Below are positions 32,772-42,281 of a stretch of 64,000 nt of DNA, piece by piece. Source of the DNA: Chitinophagaceae bacterium UBA4411 (lineage in GTDB: Bacteria; Bacteroidota; Bacteroidia; Chitinophagales; Chitinophagaceae); contig DGQP01000005.1 of assembly GCA_002400415.1 (NCBI GenBank), positions 38,724-102,723 of the forward strand, in the 5' to 3' direction. Numbering within the stretch: position 1 is the stretch's first letter; each line of letters opens with the position of its first letter. The translations under genes and the position numbers were made by a program. The notes beneath the pieces were generated by a model, which searched no databases, was not told where the DNA came from, and saw nothing but the letters and a program-made list of their open reading frames with translations.

Positions 32772-33788
32772 TCAGCCCTTACGCATCAGTTTGTCTCGTT
32801 CTTCAGCCACCACGTTGAGCATACTTTCCAGTTCTCCAATCCGTTTAATCTGGCTTTCTAACCGTTTGTTGGCATCTGATACGGCCTGCAGATCGTTATT
32901 TAACTCTTCGAGATAAGAAACCCGTTTCTGCAATTGCTGGCGGTGAAAATGGGCGTCTTTGAATTTATCTTCTGTTTCGGCCAATAGCGATTGCAATTCC
33001 CTGTTCTCACTGCTCAGGGCATTGAGTTTGTTTCGTTGTTCCTCAAAATCCCGGCTCATTTTAATATGCTCTTCCTTCAGTTCCTCGTATTCCAGGTTGA
33101 TATTCCTGGAAGAACTCACTTGCGATTCCAGCTTTTGTATCTTTTCCTGCAGAGTATTGAATTCCAGGTAAGCACTATCCAGCATGGAGGTCATTTCCTT
33201 TGACAGATGGGCTTTTTGCCGGGTAGCATTGATCTCCTGTTCCTTTTGTGAAAGCATGGACCGGAGGTCTTCGATCTGCTGATATAATTCTTCGTTGTCT
33301 TTTAATATCTCTTTCTGCTTTTCTTCCGTTTCTTTAATGATATCAATATTGCTCAGCAGCTGGTTGATCTTTTCGTTATGCTCAATAAGACTGTTTTGCG
33401 CCTGCCGGAGTTGTTCGTAATAATCGGTCTTATCCCCATGAGACCCCTGTGACAATTGCGGTGCAGCTTTCCGGGCTGCTTCGAGCTCCTGTTGTAATTT
33501 CTTTGCCTGTTTTTTGGATTCCTCGGCTTCAATCAGGTATATCTTACTATTCTCTTCTGCTTCTTCCAACTGCTGGCGGAGAGTGCCGAGTTCTTTATCC
33601 TTTATTTCAACATCATTGAAATATTTCATTTTCCATTCATTCAGATCCTGCTCATTCTTTTTGGGTGCAGTAATAGTGGATTTCAGGCTTCTGCGGCTGG
33701 TAATAAAGAAGTGTATCGTAATACCCAGTACGATGGCAAAGAATACCAGTAGTATAATATCTAAAATAGATAGGGTCAGGTTCGGCAT
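32772..33788 (-). CDS. Membrane-anchored coiled-coil protein
   Basis: The 338-residue protein has one N-terminal membrane segment at about 8-30 (I-L-D-I-I-L-L-V-F-F-A-I-V-L-G) and then a nearly continuous coiled coil rich in Glu, Gln, Lys and Leu heptads to the C-terminus (for example E-E-L-K-E-E-H-I-K-M). No catalytic motif is seen. Such proteins act as scaffolds or in envelope organisation. The precise role is unknown. It shares its strand with the UMP kinase gene 136 bases upstream. Confidence 0.8.
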   Translation of the reverse strand: MPNLTLSILDIILLVFFAIVLGITIHFFITSRRSLKSTITAPKKNEQDLNEWKMKYFNDVEIKDKELGTLRQQLEEAEENSKIYLIEAEESKKQAKKLQQELEAARKAAPQLSQGSHGDKTDYYEQLRQAQNSLIEHNEKINQLLSNIDIIKETEEKQKEILKDNEELYQQIEDLRSMLSQKEQEINATRQKAHLSKEMTSMLDSAYLEFNTLQEKIQKLESQVSSSRNINLEYEELKEEHIKMSRDFEEQRNKLNALSSENRELQSLLAETEDKFKDAHFHRQQLQKRVSYLEELNNDLQAVSDANKRLESQIKRIGELESMLNVVAEERDKLMRKG

Positions 33789-33923
33789 AACAGGTTACGT
33801 ACGATTTCTAAACTATTAAAAAATGGGCAGAAAGCCCTTAATAGTTTTTCACAGGTGGGTGGTAACAGGCTGATGCAAGATAGCCTTTACTGTGCATTAT
33901 TATGATAGGAAATCTACGATGGA

Positions 33924-34637
33924 TCAGCCTTTTACAAGGGTGCCGACCTTTTCACCGGTAACCACCCGGCGCAGGTTTCCTTCCTTGTTCATGTCAAAAA
34001 CAATAATGGGGAGGTTGTTTTCCATGCATAAGGTGAAGGCAGTCATATCCATTACCTTCAATTGTTGGGAAAGACATTCCTGGAAAGTGATCGTATTATA
34101 TTTGGTGGCAGAAGGATCTTTTTCAGGGTCAGCATTATAAATGCCATCAACCCGGGTGCCTTTCAGGATCACATCAGCATTGATCTCGATAGCTCTTAAT
34201 GAACCGGCTGTATCAGTTGTGAAATAAGGGTTACCGGTCCCGGCCCCGAAAATGACCACCCTCCCTTTCTCTACGTGGCGGATAGCCCTGCGGCGGATAT
34301 AGGGCTCTGCGATCTGTTCCATTTTGATAGCGCTCTGTAAACGGGTGTAGACCCCGATTCTTTCCAGCCCCGCCTGCAATGCCATACCGTTAATAACGGT
34401 GGCCAGCATGCCCATATAATCGCCATGGGCTCTTTCAATACCCGTTTCCGCTTCATTCATACCCCGGTAGATATTACCGCCGCCAATAACAATAGCAACC
34501 TGTACACCTAATTCAGTAATCGATTTAATATCCTGGGCATATTGTGCAATGACAGAAGTGTCAAATCCAAAACTTTTATCACCCATTAAAGCCTCGCCGG
34601 AAAGTTTGAGCAGAATACGTTTGTACTTAGGGAGCAT
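33924..34637 (-). CDS. pyrH: UMP kinase
   Basis: The 237-residue protein is the bacterial hexameric UMP kinase. The N-terminus Y-K-R-I-L-L-K-L-S-G-E-A-L-M-G is the phosphate-binding K-x-S-G motif. I-V-I-G-G-G-N-I-Y-R-G follows near 50, G-T-G-N-P-Y-F-T-T-D-T near 135, and D-M-T-A-F near 195. It phosphorylates UMP to UDP in pyrimidine biosynthesis. The length is normal for the family. Confidence 0.97.
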   Translation of the reverse strand: MLPKYKRILLKLSGEALMGDKSFGFDTSVIAQYAQDIKSITELGVQVAIVIGGGNIYRGMNEAETGIERAHGDYMGMLATVINGMALQAGLERIGVYTRLQSAIKMEQIAEPYIRRRAIRHVEKGRVVIFGAGTGNPYFTTDTAGSLRAIEINADVILKGTRVDGIYNADPEKDPSATKYNTITFQECLSQQLKVMDMTAFTLCMENNLPIIVFDMNKEGNLRRVVTGEKVGTLVKG

Positions 34638-34695
34638 GCAGTAAATATTTGCGCTGCGAAGATAAGGAAATCGGGAGTTGAAAAATGAGAAAGCT

Positions 34696-34753
34696 AAAAA
34701 GTGATGGCCATGGTTAGCAGTCTGCTGCTCAGATTCCTGCTAACGGCCATCAC
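34696..34753 (-). terminator. Long hairpin terminator downstream of the hemerythrin gene
   Basis: GTGATGGCC and GTTAGCAG (34701-34720, with a 3-base ATG bulge) pair with CTGCTAAC and GGCCATCAC (34737-34753), a 17-bp stem. On the minus strand it is followed by TTTTT. A second small hairpin GCTGT-GAGA-ACAGC (34764-34777) with T-run on the plus strand lies beside it. Confidence 0.6.
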
Positions 34754-34780
34754 TTACCCTAACGCTGTGAGAACAGCTTT

Positions 34781-34891
34781 TTATAACAATGATTGCACCC
34801 TTGTAAAGAATTGCTTTTTTGCTGCTTTATGCTTTATTGAAAAATGGATGGCAAAAACTGTCAATTCCCAGATGAGTTGAATTTTTTTCAT
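34781..34891 (-). CDS. Possible 36-residue small protein
   Basis: ATG at 34891 opens M-K-K-I-Q-L-I-W-E-L-T-V-F-A-I-H-F, then a basic helix (S-I-K-H-K-A-A-K-K-Q-F-F) and a stop directly before the hairpins. It lies 46 bases downstream of the hemerythrin gene. The amphipathic, basic composition is protein-like, but nothing proves translation and I recognise no family. Confidence 0.35.
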   Translation of the reverse strand: MKKIQLIWELTVFAIHFSIKHKAAKKQFFTRVQSLL

Positions 34892-34937
34892 AATGGTCGT
34901 TTTGAATGCTGACAGTATCGGGGGATATTATGTTGCA

Positions 34938-35615
34938 TCAGGCAACCATAGCTCCTTCAGTCAGGTCTTCCAGTATTTTCCGGAAACGGTCATAAGGCAA
35001 TTCTTTTTCAGCAATTGAGAATAAACAACTGAAGACCACTTCCGGTGCGTTTTTCTGAACAGCTTTCAACCAGCCTGTAATCTCGGCATTATTCATCCCT
35101 TTCATCATCCAGGCAGCAGTGAACGCCATTTCTTCCGGTTCTATAGCAGCAACAATCTTCTCATTCAGTTCCAGGAGCTCTGCATCGGAGTAGTATCTCC
35201 ACAACCTTTCGTTCAGCACGGTTTCTTCTTTTGCCATATGATCAAGATTAAAGCTCATAAAAGCGATGAAAGAATGCAGGATGGAATGGCCGGTGAGGAG
35301 TTTAGCCTCTGTAGTTCCAATATTGGCAAAGCCTGCCATCAATATCCTGAGATTTTCTGCCAGCTGGTGATCTTCCACATGTTCCTGTTCAAAAGAATCT
35401 ACGAGTGAGGGCTCATATTGGTGAATAGCTGGTAAAACGAAATGATCTTCATGATCGGCATGTTTGTCAAAGATGCCAAGGACAGATTTGATTTTTTCCA
35501 GGGCTGTTTCAGCTTCCTCTGCATTGGCAAAATTGGTTTGCTGCACGGTTAAAGCCGCATCGTATAATAAAGCCCGCAGTGCCTTATGTATCTGGTTAAA
35601 AATGTTGAAACGCAT
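34938..35615 (-). CDS. Hemerythrin-domain protein
   Basis: The 225-residue protein has a hemerythrin-like four-helix bundle at about 5-145. Candidate iron ligands are His in I-F-N-Q-I-H, H-A-D-H-E-D-H-F near 53, E-Q-E-H-V-E-D-H near 77, and L-D-H-M-A-K-E-E near 128. The C-terminal 80 residues are helical (M-N-N-A-E-I-T-G-W-L). These proteins bind oxygen, nitric oxide or reactive species at a di-iron site. The role here (sensing, storage or protection) is not shown by neighbours. Confidence 0.88.
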   Translation of the reverse strand: MRFNIFNQIHKALRALLYDAALTVQQTNFANAEEAETALEKIKSVLGIFDKHADHEDHFVLPAIHQYEPSLVDSFEQEHVEDHQLAENLRILMAGFANIGTTEAKLLTGHSILHSFIAFMSFNLDHMAKEETVLNERLWRYYSDAELLELNEKIVAAIEPEEMAFTAAWMMKGMNNAEITGWLKAVQKNAPEVVFSCLFSIAEKELPYDRFRKILEDLTEGAMVA

Positions 35616-35729
35616 AACTGATAAGATTTAGTGATCAATAATTTTATATAGGGCAAATTTCTGGCGGGTTCTTCAACGAAACAATACAGGTTTGTATGAA
35701 TTGATTTTTGACAGTGTTGAATTGAAATA

Positions 35730-35758
35730 AAAAGGGAACTCATTTGAGTCCCCTTTTT
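35730..35758 (-). terminator. Terminator of the 35777-36565 gene
   Basis: The arms at 35730-35742 and 35745-35757 pair over 13 positions with one mismatch around a 2-base loop. On the minus strand the hairpin is followed by a T-rich stretch, 19 bases past the stop. Confidence 0.7.
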
Positions 35759-35776
35759 AAACCGGTGTTTTATTTG

Positions 35777-36565
35777 TTAAGAAGCCTGCCTGTACACAAA
35801 CGCTTCAAGAATAATATTTGTAATGCCATTTGATTTTTCAATTCTCATTTTTGTGGGATAATAACCTGAGGTTTTGAATTTAGCAGGTACCGGAAAATCA
35901 CGCTGGAAAGAAGCATTGTTTTCAAGAAATGCCTTGGTGATCATGGGCTCATAAAATGTCATAGCCCCGTTATATGATCCATAAAGGAATGTTTGTGTAA
36001 ACGTTCCGCCATTTAATTCAGGGGCCGAAACATCTACCCAGTGTGTTCCCATTTGCGGCACACCACCGGGAACGGGCACATATAAGCCTGGTAATACGCC
36101 GGGCATGTAACCCGGTGCCGGGAAATTCAGGAAGCCACTGCTATCTGCTTCATATGCAGGAATTCCTTTTCTTTCTGCTTCTGTGGTCATGTAAAAATGA
36201 AAATCGAAATGCGGACGGGTGTATACTCCTGCAGGCTCATGCCCCTCCGGGTTCCAGTCGAGCAAAGCATGTTTGAACGGGGTGATATTTACTTTGGGGT
36301 GGAATGCGAGTGAAATACCGTTAACGTGATTATGTCCGCCATTGTGATTTCCACCCGGGTCAAGGCTGTTCATAGCCTCTTCGTCTATGCTGATGGCGAT
36401 GCGAAGAGGGTTACCGGCTTTATCTGCTTCAAACCAGGTCCATGCTTTTCCGTGCTGGAATTTCTGAACAGGCCCTTTGTAAACGATGGTATTGATTGTT
36501 TCATTTTTGTCGCAGGAACTGAATACAACAGCTGTTAATGCAGCGAATAAGAAAAATTTCTTCAT
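35777..36565 (-). CDS. His-rich exported lipoprotein (DUF5602-like)
   Basis: The 262-residue protein has a lipoprotein signal (A-V-V-F-S-S-C-D at about 12-19). The mature part has many His: G-G-N-H-N-G-G-H-N-H near 72-81, F-H-P near 88, G-H-E-P-A-G-V-Y near 108, P-H-F-D-F-H-F-Y-M near 118, and G-T-H-W-V-D near 172. The spacing suggests a metal-binding cupin-like or related beta fold. I believe it belongs with DUF5602-type proteins but that is not certain. It is monocistronic and divergent from the sensor kinase. Confidence 0.7.
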   Translation of the reverse strand: MKKFFLFAALTAVVFSSCDKNETINTIVYKGPVQKFQHGKAWTWFEADKAGNPLRIAISIDEEAMNSLDPGGNHNGGHNHVNGISLAFHPKVNITPFKHALLDWNPEGHEPAGVYTRPHFDFHFYMTTEAERKGIPAYEADSSGFLNFPAPGYMPGVLPGLYVPVPGGVPQMGTHWVDVSAPELNGGTFTQTFLYGSYNGAMTFYEPMITKAFLENNASFQRDFPVPAKFKTSGYYPTKMRIEKSNGITNIILEAFVYRQAS

Positions 36566-36779
36566 TGCTAATAAGGTTTTAAAGATTAATGATTTGATGC
36601 TGTAAAAATGAGTGTAACTTATTCACAGATCAATAACCGCACGTATGAATTGAACATTCGGTTGTATGGGATTGCCTCACGCATTTTTTCCGGCTTCAAT
36701 TCATGCCGGCTTTTATGCAATCCATCCGGGCCCGGGGCAACTCATCTTCACAATTATACATTTTGTATTTTCCATTGGG

Positions 36780-36787
36780 TATATTTG
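36780..36787 (+). promoter_or_regulatory. -7 box for the propeller sensor kinase
   Basis: TATATTTG matches TAnnTTTG and lies 22 bases before the TTG at 36809. It supports that start over the upstream ATG at 36608, which would precede the promoter. Confidence 0.55.
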
Positions 36788-36808
36788 AAGGACCCAACCG
36801 CTGATGCT

Positions 36809-39800
36809 TTGAAAAAGTACCTGCTGCATATTTTTTCCCTCCTGCTTTTCCCCCTGTCTGTTGTTTCGCAACAGGAGAAAAAATATGCTTTTATGCATTA
36901 CGGAACGACGCAGGGACTTATTTCCAACGAGGTTATGTGCTCCATACAGGATGACGATGGATACCTCTGGGTTGGTACCAACAACGGTTTGCAACGTTAC
37001 GATGGCGTCAGGTTCCTGACCTTCCGGAATCAAAAAAATAATCCCGCCTCAATACCCGGAAATTTCATTCAGCAATTGATGATTGACAGGAAGGGGAATA
37101 TGTGGATCCAGGCCGGGGGGAAGAAGGCAGGCATTTTTGATACTAAAAAATTTGTATTCAGTGATGTTGCCGTCCGGCCCTCAGATGACAGCTACCTGTA
37201 CGGCACCAAAAAAATTGTTGAGGATGAGGCCGGGAATATACTGATGGTTATTGCTAATCTTCAGTTATTGACTTACAATAAAGGGAAAAATGAGTTTTCA
37301 GGTCAGCATAATTTTATCAAATTTCCGCGGGAATGGGGGATCGTGGACCTGCTTAATATACCCGGAACAACAAAGTATATCCTGGGCACACAACAGGGGA
37401 TGGCTATCTATAACAGCAAGACCGGTCAGCTGAGTTATACCGGACATAATACAGAAAGAGAGCCGCTAATAGAAAAATTTGGTTCCATCAGGGCGACCGC
37501 CAATTTTATGTTAGATAAAGATGGCCGGCTCTGGTTTGATACCTGGGATGGTTATCCAAGATTGTTTTGCTATGATATTCGCAGGAACCAGGCAATTCTT
37601 GATAAGCAGGATATTTTACCAATAACCAAAGGTTATCATGAGACACATGGCTTTCTGCAACAGGAGAATGGAAGTATATGGGTGCATGGATTAGGAGTCT
37701 TTGCATTGTTTAATGAGAAAACAAGACAATTTCAGCAGGTATATAATGGCTATGAGAACGAACAGAGTATTGCGTACTCCAAAGTGAATAATTTGATGGA
37801 AGATGGTGAGGGTAATATTTGGGTATCAACCAATAATAATGGCATATACAGTTTCAATCCTGCTGAACAATTTTTTACCAACATCAGGCATATCCACCGG
37901 GAGAGTGGCAGGCCGGGAGACGGCAGCCCTATGTCGTTTGTCCGTACTAAAAATGGGAATATTCTGGTCGGCACGTGGGGAGATGGTCTCTACCGGTATG
38001 ACAGTAACTTCAACCCAATACCGCTTCATATCAAAGGATTTTCCGAGAAAGGGACGAAATCAATCTGGGGGATGTTTCCATCAAAGGATAATAATATTAT
38101 CTGGATGGCCTCTCAACCGGGTATTCATAAATATGACCAGGCAGCCGGACAGGTAACTTTTTATGACCCGGGACCTATCAAAGGAAGAACGGTGAGGCAG
38201 GTTGTTGAAGACCGTTTTGGAAACCTATGGCTGGGCACCCAGAGTGCAGGTCTTTATAAGTGGCCGGTCAAAAATGGAAATGTCAGTATAGAAGACAGCC
38301 TTAAACATATCACGGGAGTGCCCGCCGGGCAAATATTGCAAATTATTGTTAGCAGGGATGGAAATATCTGGGTAGCTACGTCCGGGTACGGTTTATATGT
38401 GATTGACCCGGCCAGTAACAAAGAAATAATGCATTTCGGACTGACGGAAACACCTGACAGGAAGTTATCGGGCAACGGGGTGACAGCTTTACTGGAATAT
38501 AATGACTCACTAATGATCATTGCTTCGGAAGGTTTGCAACTCTTTAATACAAAGACCCGGAGAATGATCCGTACCGTTGGGAACTCGGAGGCCATTACGG
38601 GAAGTTTGTCGGCTTTGGAAAGGGACCGCTTTGGCTATGTATGGGCTTCATCAACCGCCGGTATTTACCGGGTAAATATTCACAACAGGATATTCATCCG
38701 GTTCGACAGGGTGGATGGTATTGCAAACGATTATTTTATTAATGCGGCTTCCCTGGCCCTGCCGGACGGACGGATATTATTCGGGGCAGATAACCAGTTC
38801 GTGGCGTTTGACCCTTCCCGGGTGCAGATCAATGATGCGTCTCCCGAAATTAAAATAACCGGTTTCAGCTTAATGAATAAACCGTTGCTGGTAGATTCGT
38901 TGCTGAGCCTGGACAGAATAGACCTGTCGCCGGAAGAAAATTCGGTTAAAATTGATTTCTCAGGCCTGCGTTTTAATGACGCATATATCATCAAATACCA
39001 ACTGGAAGGAATAGACAAGGACTGGAAAATGTCGGACAGGAATTTCCAGGCTATTTATTCGTACCTGCCCCCGGGCAATTATACTTTTATGGCGCGGAGT
39101 GAAGATGCAGAAGGAAGGTCAGGAAAAACTGTTACCAAGCTATTTATTAAAGTGAGACCCCCTTTTTGGAAAACAGGGTGGTTCCTGGGGCTTGTCATTT
39201 TTGCTATAACAGCCATTTTATTCTGGCTTGATAAATTGAGGCTGCAAAAGCTCAGGGCGACTGAAGCAGTGCGGACAAGGATTGCCACCAGCCTGACAGA
39301 GGATATGAGTAATTCACTCAGTAGTATTAATATATCCAGTGAACTTGCCAAGACGAAGGTGGATACTGACACACAGCGGACAAAAGAGTATATCAACCAG
39401 ATCAGTGATACCAGCAACCGTATGGTGCAATCGATGTACGATATGGTATGGAGTATCGACCCTAAAAATGATACAATGGCTGATACGATGGAAAGAATGA
39501 AAAGCTTTGCTGCAGAAATTGAGAATATCCATCATGTCAGTATTGATTTTGATACGGACCGCCAGGTGGAAAACCTGGGGCTGGATATGGAGTTACGTTA
39601 TGAGCTGCTGTGTATTTATAAAGAAGCGGTCACTAATGCGGCCCGCCATGCAGATGGCCGGTTTATTAAAATAAGCCTCCGGTATAACAGGCCCAACCTG
39701 GTGATGATGATACTGGATGATGGCAAGGGCTTTGCGATGGATAGTGCAGCTATGCTGGGAAGGGGTATCAGCGAAATGCGTCGCAGGGCTGCTGTAATAA

Positions 39801-39868
39801 ATGCCGTTCTCTATATAGAGTCAGAAGTAAACACAGGCACCGTGGTGAAACTGGAAATGCCTGTATAA
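36809..39868 (+). CDS. Two-component sensor with periplasmic propellers, lacking the H-box histidine
   Basis: From TTG 36809 the protein has 1019 residues. A signal peptide (K-K-Y-L-L-H-I-F-S-L-L-L-F-P-L) is followed by two beta-propellers of about 14 repeats (D-G-Y-L-W-V-G-T-N-N-G-L-Q-R-Y-D-G type), a Y_Y_Y domain near 690-780, one membrane helix, then a HisKA_3-like dimerisation region and an HATPase domain. The HATPase keeps its N box (K-E-A-V-T-N-A-A-R-H) and G box (D-D-G-K-G-F). The dimerisation helix reads R-I-A-T-S-L-T-E-D-M-S-N where R-I-A-x-x-L-H-D is expected, so Thr replaces the phospho-acceptor His. Output may not be classical phosphotransfer. A LytTR regulator lies next to it, convergent. 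Confidence 0.88.
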   Translation: MKKYLLHIFSLLLFPLSVVSQQEKKYAFMHYGTTQGLISNEVMCSIQDDDGYLWVGTNNGLQRYDGVRFLTFRNQKNNPASIPGNFIQQLMIDRKGNMWIQAGGKKAGIFDTKKFVFSDVAVRPSDDSYLYGTKKIVEDEAGNILMVIANLQLLTYNKGKNEFSGQHNFIKFPREWGIVDLLNIPGTTKYILGTQQGMAIYNSKTGQLSYTGHNTEREPLIEKFGSIRATANFMLDKDGRLWFDTWDGYPRLFCYDIRRNQAILDKQDILPITKGYHETHGFLQQENGSIWVHGLGVFALFNEKTRQFQQVYNGYENEQSIAYSKVNNLMEDGEGNIWVSTNNNGIYSFNPAEQFFTNIRHIHRESGRPGDGSPMSFVRTKNGNILVGTWGDGLYRYDSNFNPIPLHIKGFSEKGTKSIWGMFPSKDNNIIWMASQPGIHKYDQAAGQVTFYDPGPIKGRTVRQVVEDRFGNLWLGTQSAGLYKWPVKNGNVSIEDSLKHITGVPAGQILQIIVSRDGNIWVATSGYGLYVIDPASNKEIMHFGLTETPDRKLSGNGVTALLEYNDSLMIIASEGLQLFNTKTRRMIRTVGNSEAITGSLSALERDRFGYVWASSTAGIYRVNIHNRIFIRFDRVDGIANDYFINAASLALPDGRILFGADNQFVAFDPSRVQINDASPEIKITGFSLMNKPLLVDSLLSLDRIDLSPEENSVKIDFSGLRFNDAYIIKYQLEGIDKDWKMSDRNFQAIYSYLPPGNYTFMARSEDAEGRSGKTVTKLFIKVRPPFWKTGWFLGLVIFAITAILFWLDKLRLQKLRATEAVRTRIATSLTEDMSNSLSSINISSELAKTKVDTDTQRTKEYINQISDTSNRMVQSMYDMVWSIDPKNDTMADTMERMKSFAAEIENIHHVSIDFDTDRQVENLGLDMELRYELLCIYKEAVTNAARHADGRFIKISLRYNRPNLVMMILDDGKGFAMDSAAMLGRGISEMRRRAAVINAVLYIESEVNTGTVVKLEMPV

Positions 39869-39899
39869 AGCGGGTTTGGAAATTCGGGGTTCTTATAAA

Positions 39900-39942
39900 A
39901 ACCGGAAAGGTTGCTATTCTTTGATAAGCAACCTTTCCGGTT
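39900..39942. terminator. Bidirectional terminator between convergent signalling genes
   Basis: The arms at 39900-39915 and 39927-39942 are perfect inverted repeats of 16 bases (core CCGGAAAGGTTGCT) around an 11-base loop. It lies between the sensor kinase stop and the LytTR gene stop. Confidence 0.85.
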
Positions 39943-39988
39943 TGAGTATTAACAATTACAAACTACAGACTTCAAACTATAAACTTTA

Positions 39989-40768
39989 TTATTTCCCCAT
40001 CCATTTTTTAAAATCAGTTACTTTTTCCCGGCTTACAATTGATTCTTTATCTACAGCAGGTTTCAGGTTTAGTAATAAACGGTTACCAAAGTAATCATGG
40101 ATCTGGTCAATGCTGTTGACAGAAACATAGAATGAACGGCTGATGCGGAAATACTTATCAGGGTCCAGCATTTCTTCCAGCTCATCCATCGTATAATCAA
40201 CTACAAATTTTTTATTATCATTGGTCTTAAAGAAATTCAGGCGGCCATCGCTGTAGAAATAAGCAATATCATCTACTTCCACGCTGACCAGTTTTTGGGC
40301 ATGCTTTACCAAAAAGCGTTTCCGGAATTCTTTGGGTTGTAATTTCTGCTGTAATTCTTTTACAAGGCTGTCCACTGTCATGGGGGAGTTTTCATGACCA
40401 CCACCATACATATTCTTCAGGTTCCTGAATTTGTCTAATGCTGTTTGCAGGTCTTCTTTTTGTACGGGCTTCAGCAGGTAGTCAACGCTGTTCACTTTAA
40501 ATGCTTTGAGCGCATATTCATCATACGAGGTGGTGAAGATAACAGTGCTTTTTACCTCGGTCTTATCAAATATCTCGAAACTCTGTCCATCTGCCAGTTC
40601 TATATCCATCAGGATAAGATCGGGGGTGGGGTTATTTTCAAGCCAGTTGACAGAAGCCCGGATGCTGTCTGCCACGCCTACCACTTCTGCAGTGGCATCT
40701 ACCGACTGAAGGGTTTTGCGCAGTTTTTTTACTGCCAGCTCTTCGTCTTCTATGATCAATACTTTCAT
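39989..40768 (-). CDS. LytTR-family response regulator
   Basis: The 259-residue protein has a receiver domain at 1-120 with the acidic pair E-D-E-E at 7-10, phospho-acceptor Asp in L-I-L-M-D-I-E-L near 56, and conserved Lys in L-L-K-P-V near 103. A linker is followed by a LytTR DNA-binding domain at about 150-255 (Y-F-Y-S-D-G-R and F-R-I-S-R-S-F-Y-V). It is the partner of the LytS-type kinase encoded 99 bases upstream on the same strand. The regulon is unknown. Confidence 0.95.
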   Translation of the reverse strand: MKVLIIEDEELAVKKLRKTLQSVDATAEVVGVADSIRASVNWLENNPTPDLILMDIELADGQSFEIFDKTEVKSTVIFTTSYDEYALKAFKVNSVDYLLKPVQKEDLQTALDKFRNLKNMYGGGHENSPMTVDSLVKELQQKLQPKEFRKRFLVKHAQKLVSVEVDDIAYFYSDGRLNFFKTNDNKKFVVDYTMDELEEMLDPDKYFRISRSFYVSVNSIDQIHDYFGNRLLLNLKPAVDKESIVSREKVTDFKKWMGK

Positions 40769-40867
40769 AATATCAGTTTTAGTGTTGTGGGATACTAAAA
40801 TACTATGATTAACCGGCAGGAAAAACGGGTTTTTGCCAGCCTGCCATTTGGCCTGTATGAATTGTTA

Positions 40868-41947
40868 TTAAGAGGTATGAACTGGACCGGGGCTGGCCTG
40901 GATCAGGGGAACGACCACAGCAAATTCCTTACCATCATCCCTGACGGTAATTTCTTCCTGTTTCATCAGGCGGTACTTGTTAACGATATTGGTAAGGCCC
41001 ACTTTATTGGAGGAAACCATCCTGTCTTTACGTTGCAGGTTGTTGCTGACTACCAGTTTACCACTATTGGTGGTCATAATCAGGATCTTCAGCGGGTGAT
41101 CTTTCAGGATCATATTATGTTTGACGGCGTTTTCAACCAGCATTTGCAGGGTGAGGGGCGGCAGCTGGTAGCAGCAATAGCGTTCATCAATGATTGTCTC
41201 CATATCCAGCCCATCACCATATCTTGTTTTTAACAGGTGAAAATAGGAGTGAATGAATTGCATCTCCGCTTCGAGGGTGGTCAGGCCGTCTTCATTGGTA
41301 CGAAGCAAATACCGGTACACCTTACTCATCTCATCGAGAAATTTTTCGGCCTTATCAGGATCGTCACTGATAAGGGAAGAAAGCGAATTAAGGCTATTGA
41401 ACAGGAAATGAGGGTTCACTTGGCCTTTCAAACCCTCTAACTGGCTTTGCAGGTTTTCCCGTTTTAACTGCTCTGCTTCATCAACCACCTTCCTCCATTT
41501 TTCAAAAAAAGCAGCTCCTTCATTAAAACTGGTGGCCAGTAAATTACAGATGGCCCCCACTACAATGGTCCAGGGATAATTACTCATACGTACCCGGAGA
41601 CCGGTGAAACCTATATAGTCATACCCGTAAAATAAAGTAGTTATGGCGGCCAGCATGATAATAATGTAAGAAAAGATGCCAATCCCTATACGTTTAAACG
41701 TCTGGCTGTATTTGGGAAAACGGTTTTGCAACAGGGAGGCCACCATCCCGCATAATATATATACAAGCGCCACAACGGCAGCTGTGATCACTGTGGGCAA
41801 TAAAAAATTAACCCAGCTGCTGAAATAATCGGCCCCGAAGATTACAGTATTCAGTGCTATTGAAACCGGGGGCACAATAATGAGACCGATCAGCTTTTCC
41901 TTACTGCTGTAGTTCAGCATGTTTATATTGAATAAAAAACCACTCAT
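40868..41947 (-). CDS. LytS/YpdA-type sensor histidine kinase
   Basis: From ATG 41947 the protein has 359 residues. Four hydrophobic segments at about 20-130 are followed by a His_kinase domain with the acceptor motif Q-V-N-P-H-F-L-F-N-S-L-N-S-L-S-S-L-I. The ATPase part has P-L-T-L-Q-M-L-V-E-N-A-V-K-H-N and a degenerate G box. A GTG start at 41980 is possible but adds 11 residues of no evident role, and a further ATG lies at 41920. It pairs with the LytTR regulator downstream and keeps its histidine, unlike the neighbouring propeller kinase. Confidence 0.92.
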   Translation of the reverse strand: MSGFLFNINMLNYSSKEKLIGLIIVPPVSIALNTVIFGADYFSSWVNFLLPTVITAAVVALVYILCGMVASLLQNRFPKYSQTFKRIGIGIFSYIIIMLAAITTLFYGYDYIGFTGLRVRMSNYPWTIVVGAICNLLATSFNEGAAFFEKWRKVVDEAEQLKRENLQSQLEGLKGQVNPHFLFNSLNSLSSLISDDPDKAEKFLDEMSKVYRYLLRTNEDGLTTLEAEMQFIHSYFHLLKTRYGDGLDMETIIDERYCCYQLPPLTLQMLVENAVKHNMILKDHPLKILIMTTNSGKLVVSNNLQRKDRMVSSNKVGLTNIVNKYRLMKQEEITVRDDGKEFAVVVPLIQASPGPVHTS

Positions 41948-42281
41948 ACGGACAGTCCCTAAATTATTATTCCGGGTCACATTTCCAACTCCCGGCCGTA
42001 TGAACTGTGGTTTAAGGTGATGAATTGTTTTTTATTATGTATCAATTGGCTGGTCAAATTACAAAATAAGGGCGGAATGTTTCCGGCAGATTCCGGCTAA
42101 AAAAGAAGATACCGGCCCGGCTATAGAATAATAAAAGACATCTCCAATTTGAAAACTTTTATCAGTCCTGTCAATTCATGCTTCACTTGATTCAATTCAT
42201 TACCATCTGTCTTTCCATGCAGCGGATTCATTTGCATCTTTACATCACGATCAACAACCATTAACCGAGTAAACCTTTTTT
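41948..42281. other. Divergent intergenic region
   Basis: About 330 bases without a gene. On the minus strand TAATTTG (about 42054-42060) is a one-base-short -7 box for the kinase gene. On the plus strand TTCATTTG (42228-42235) is one mismatch from the -7 consensus for the downstream gene. I see no repeats or RNA. Confidence 0.35.

Noticed and set aside
36608..36808. ATG at 36608 as start of the propeller sensor kinase
   Set aside because: The first 67 residues lack signal-peptide character and precede a consensus -7 box; a proper signal peptide begins at the TTG at 36809.
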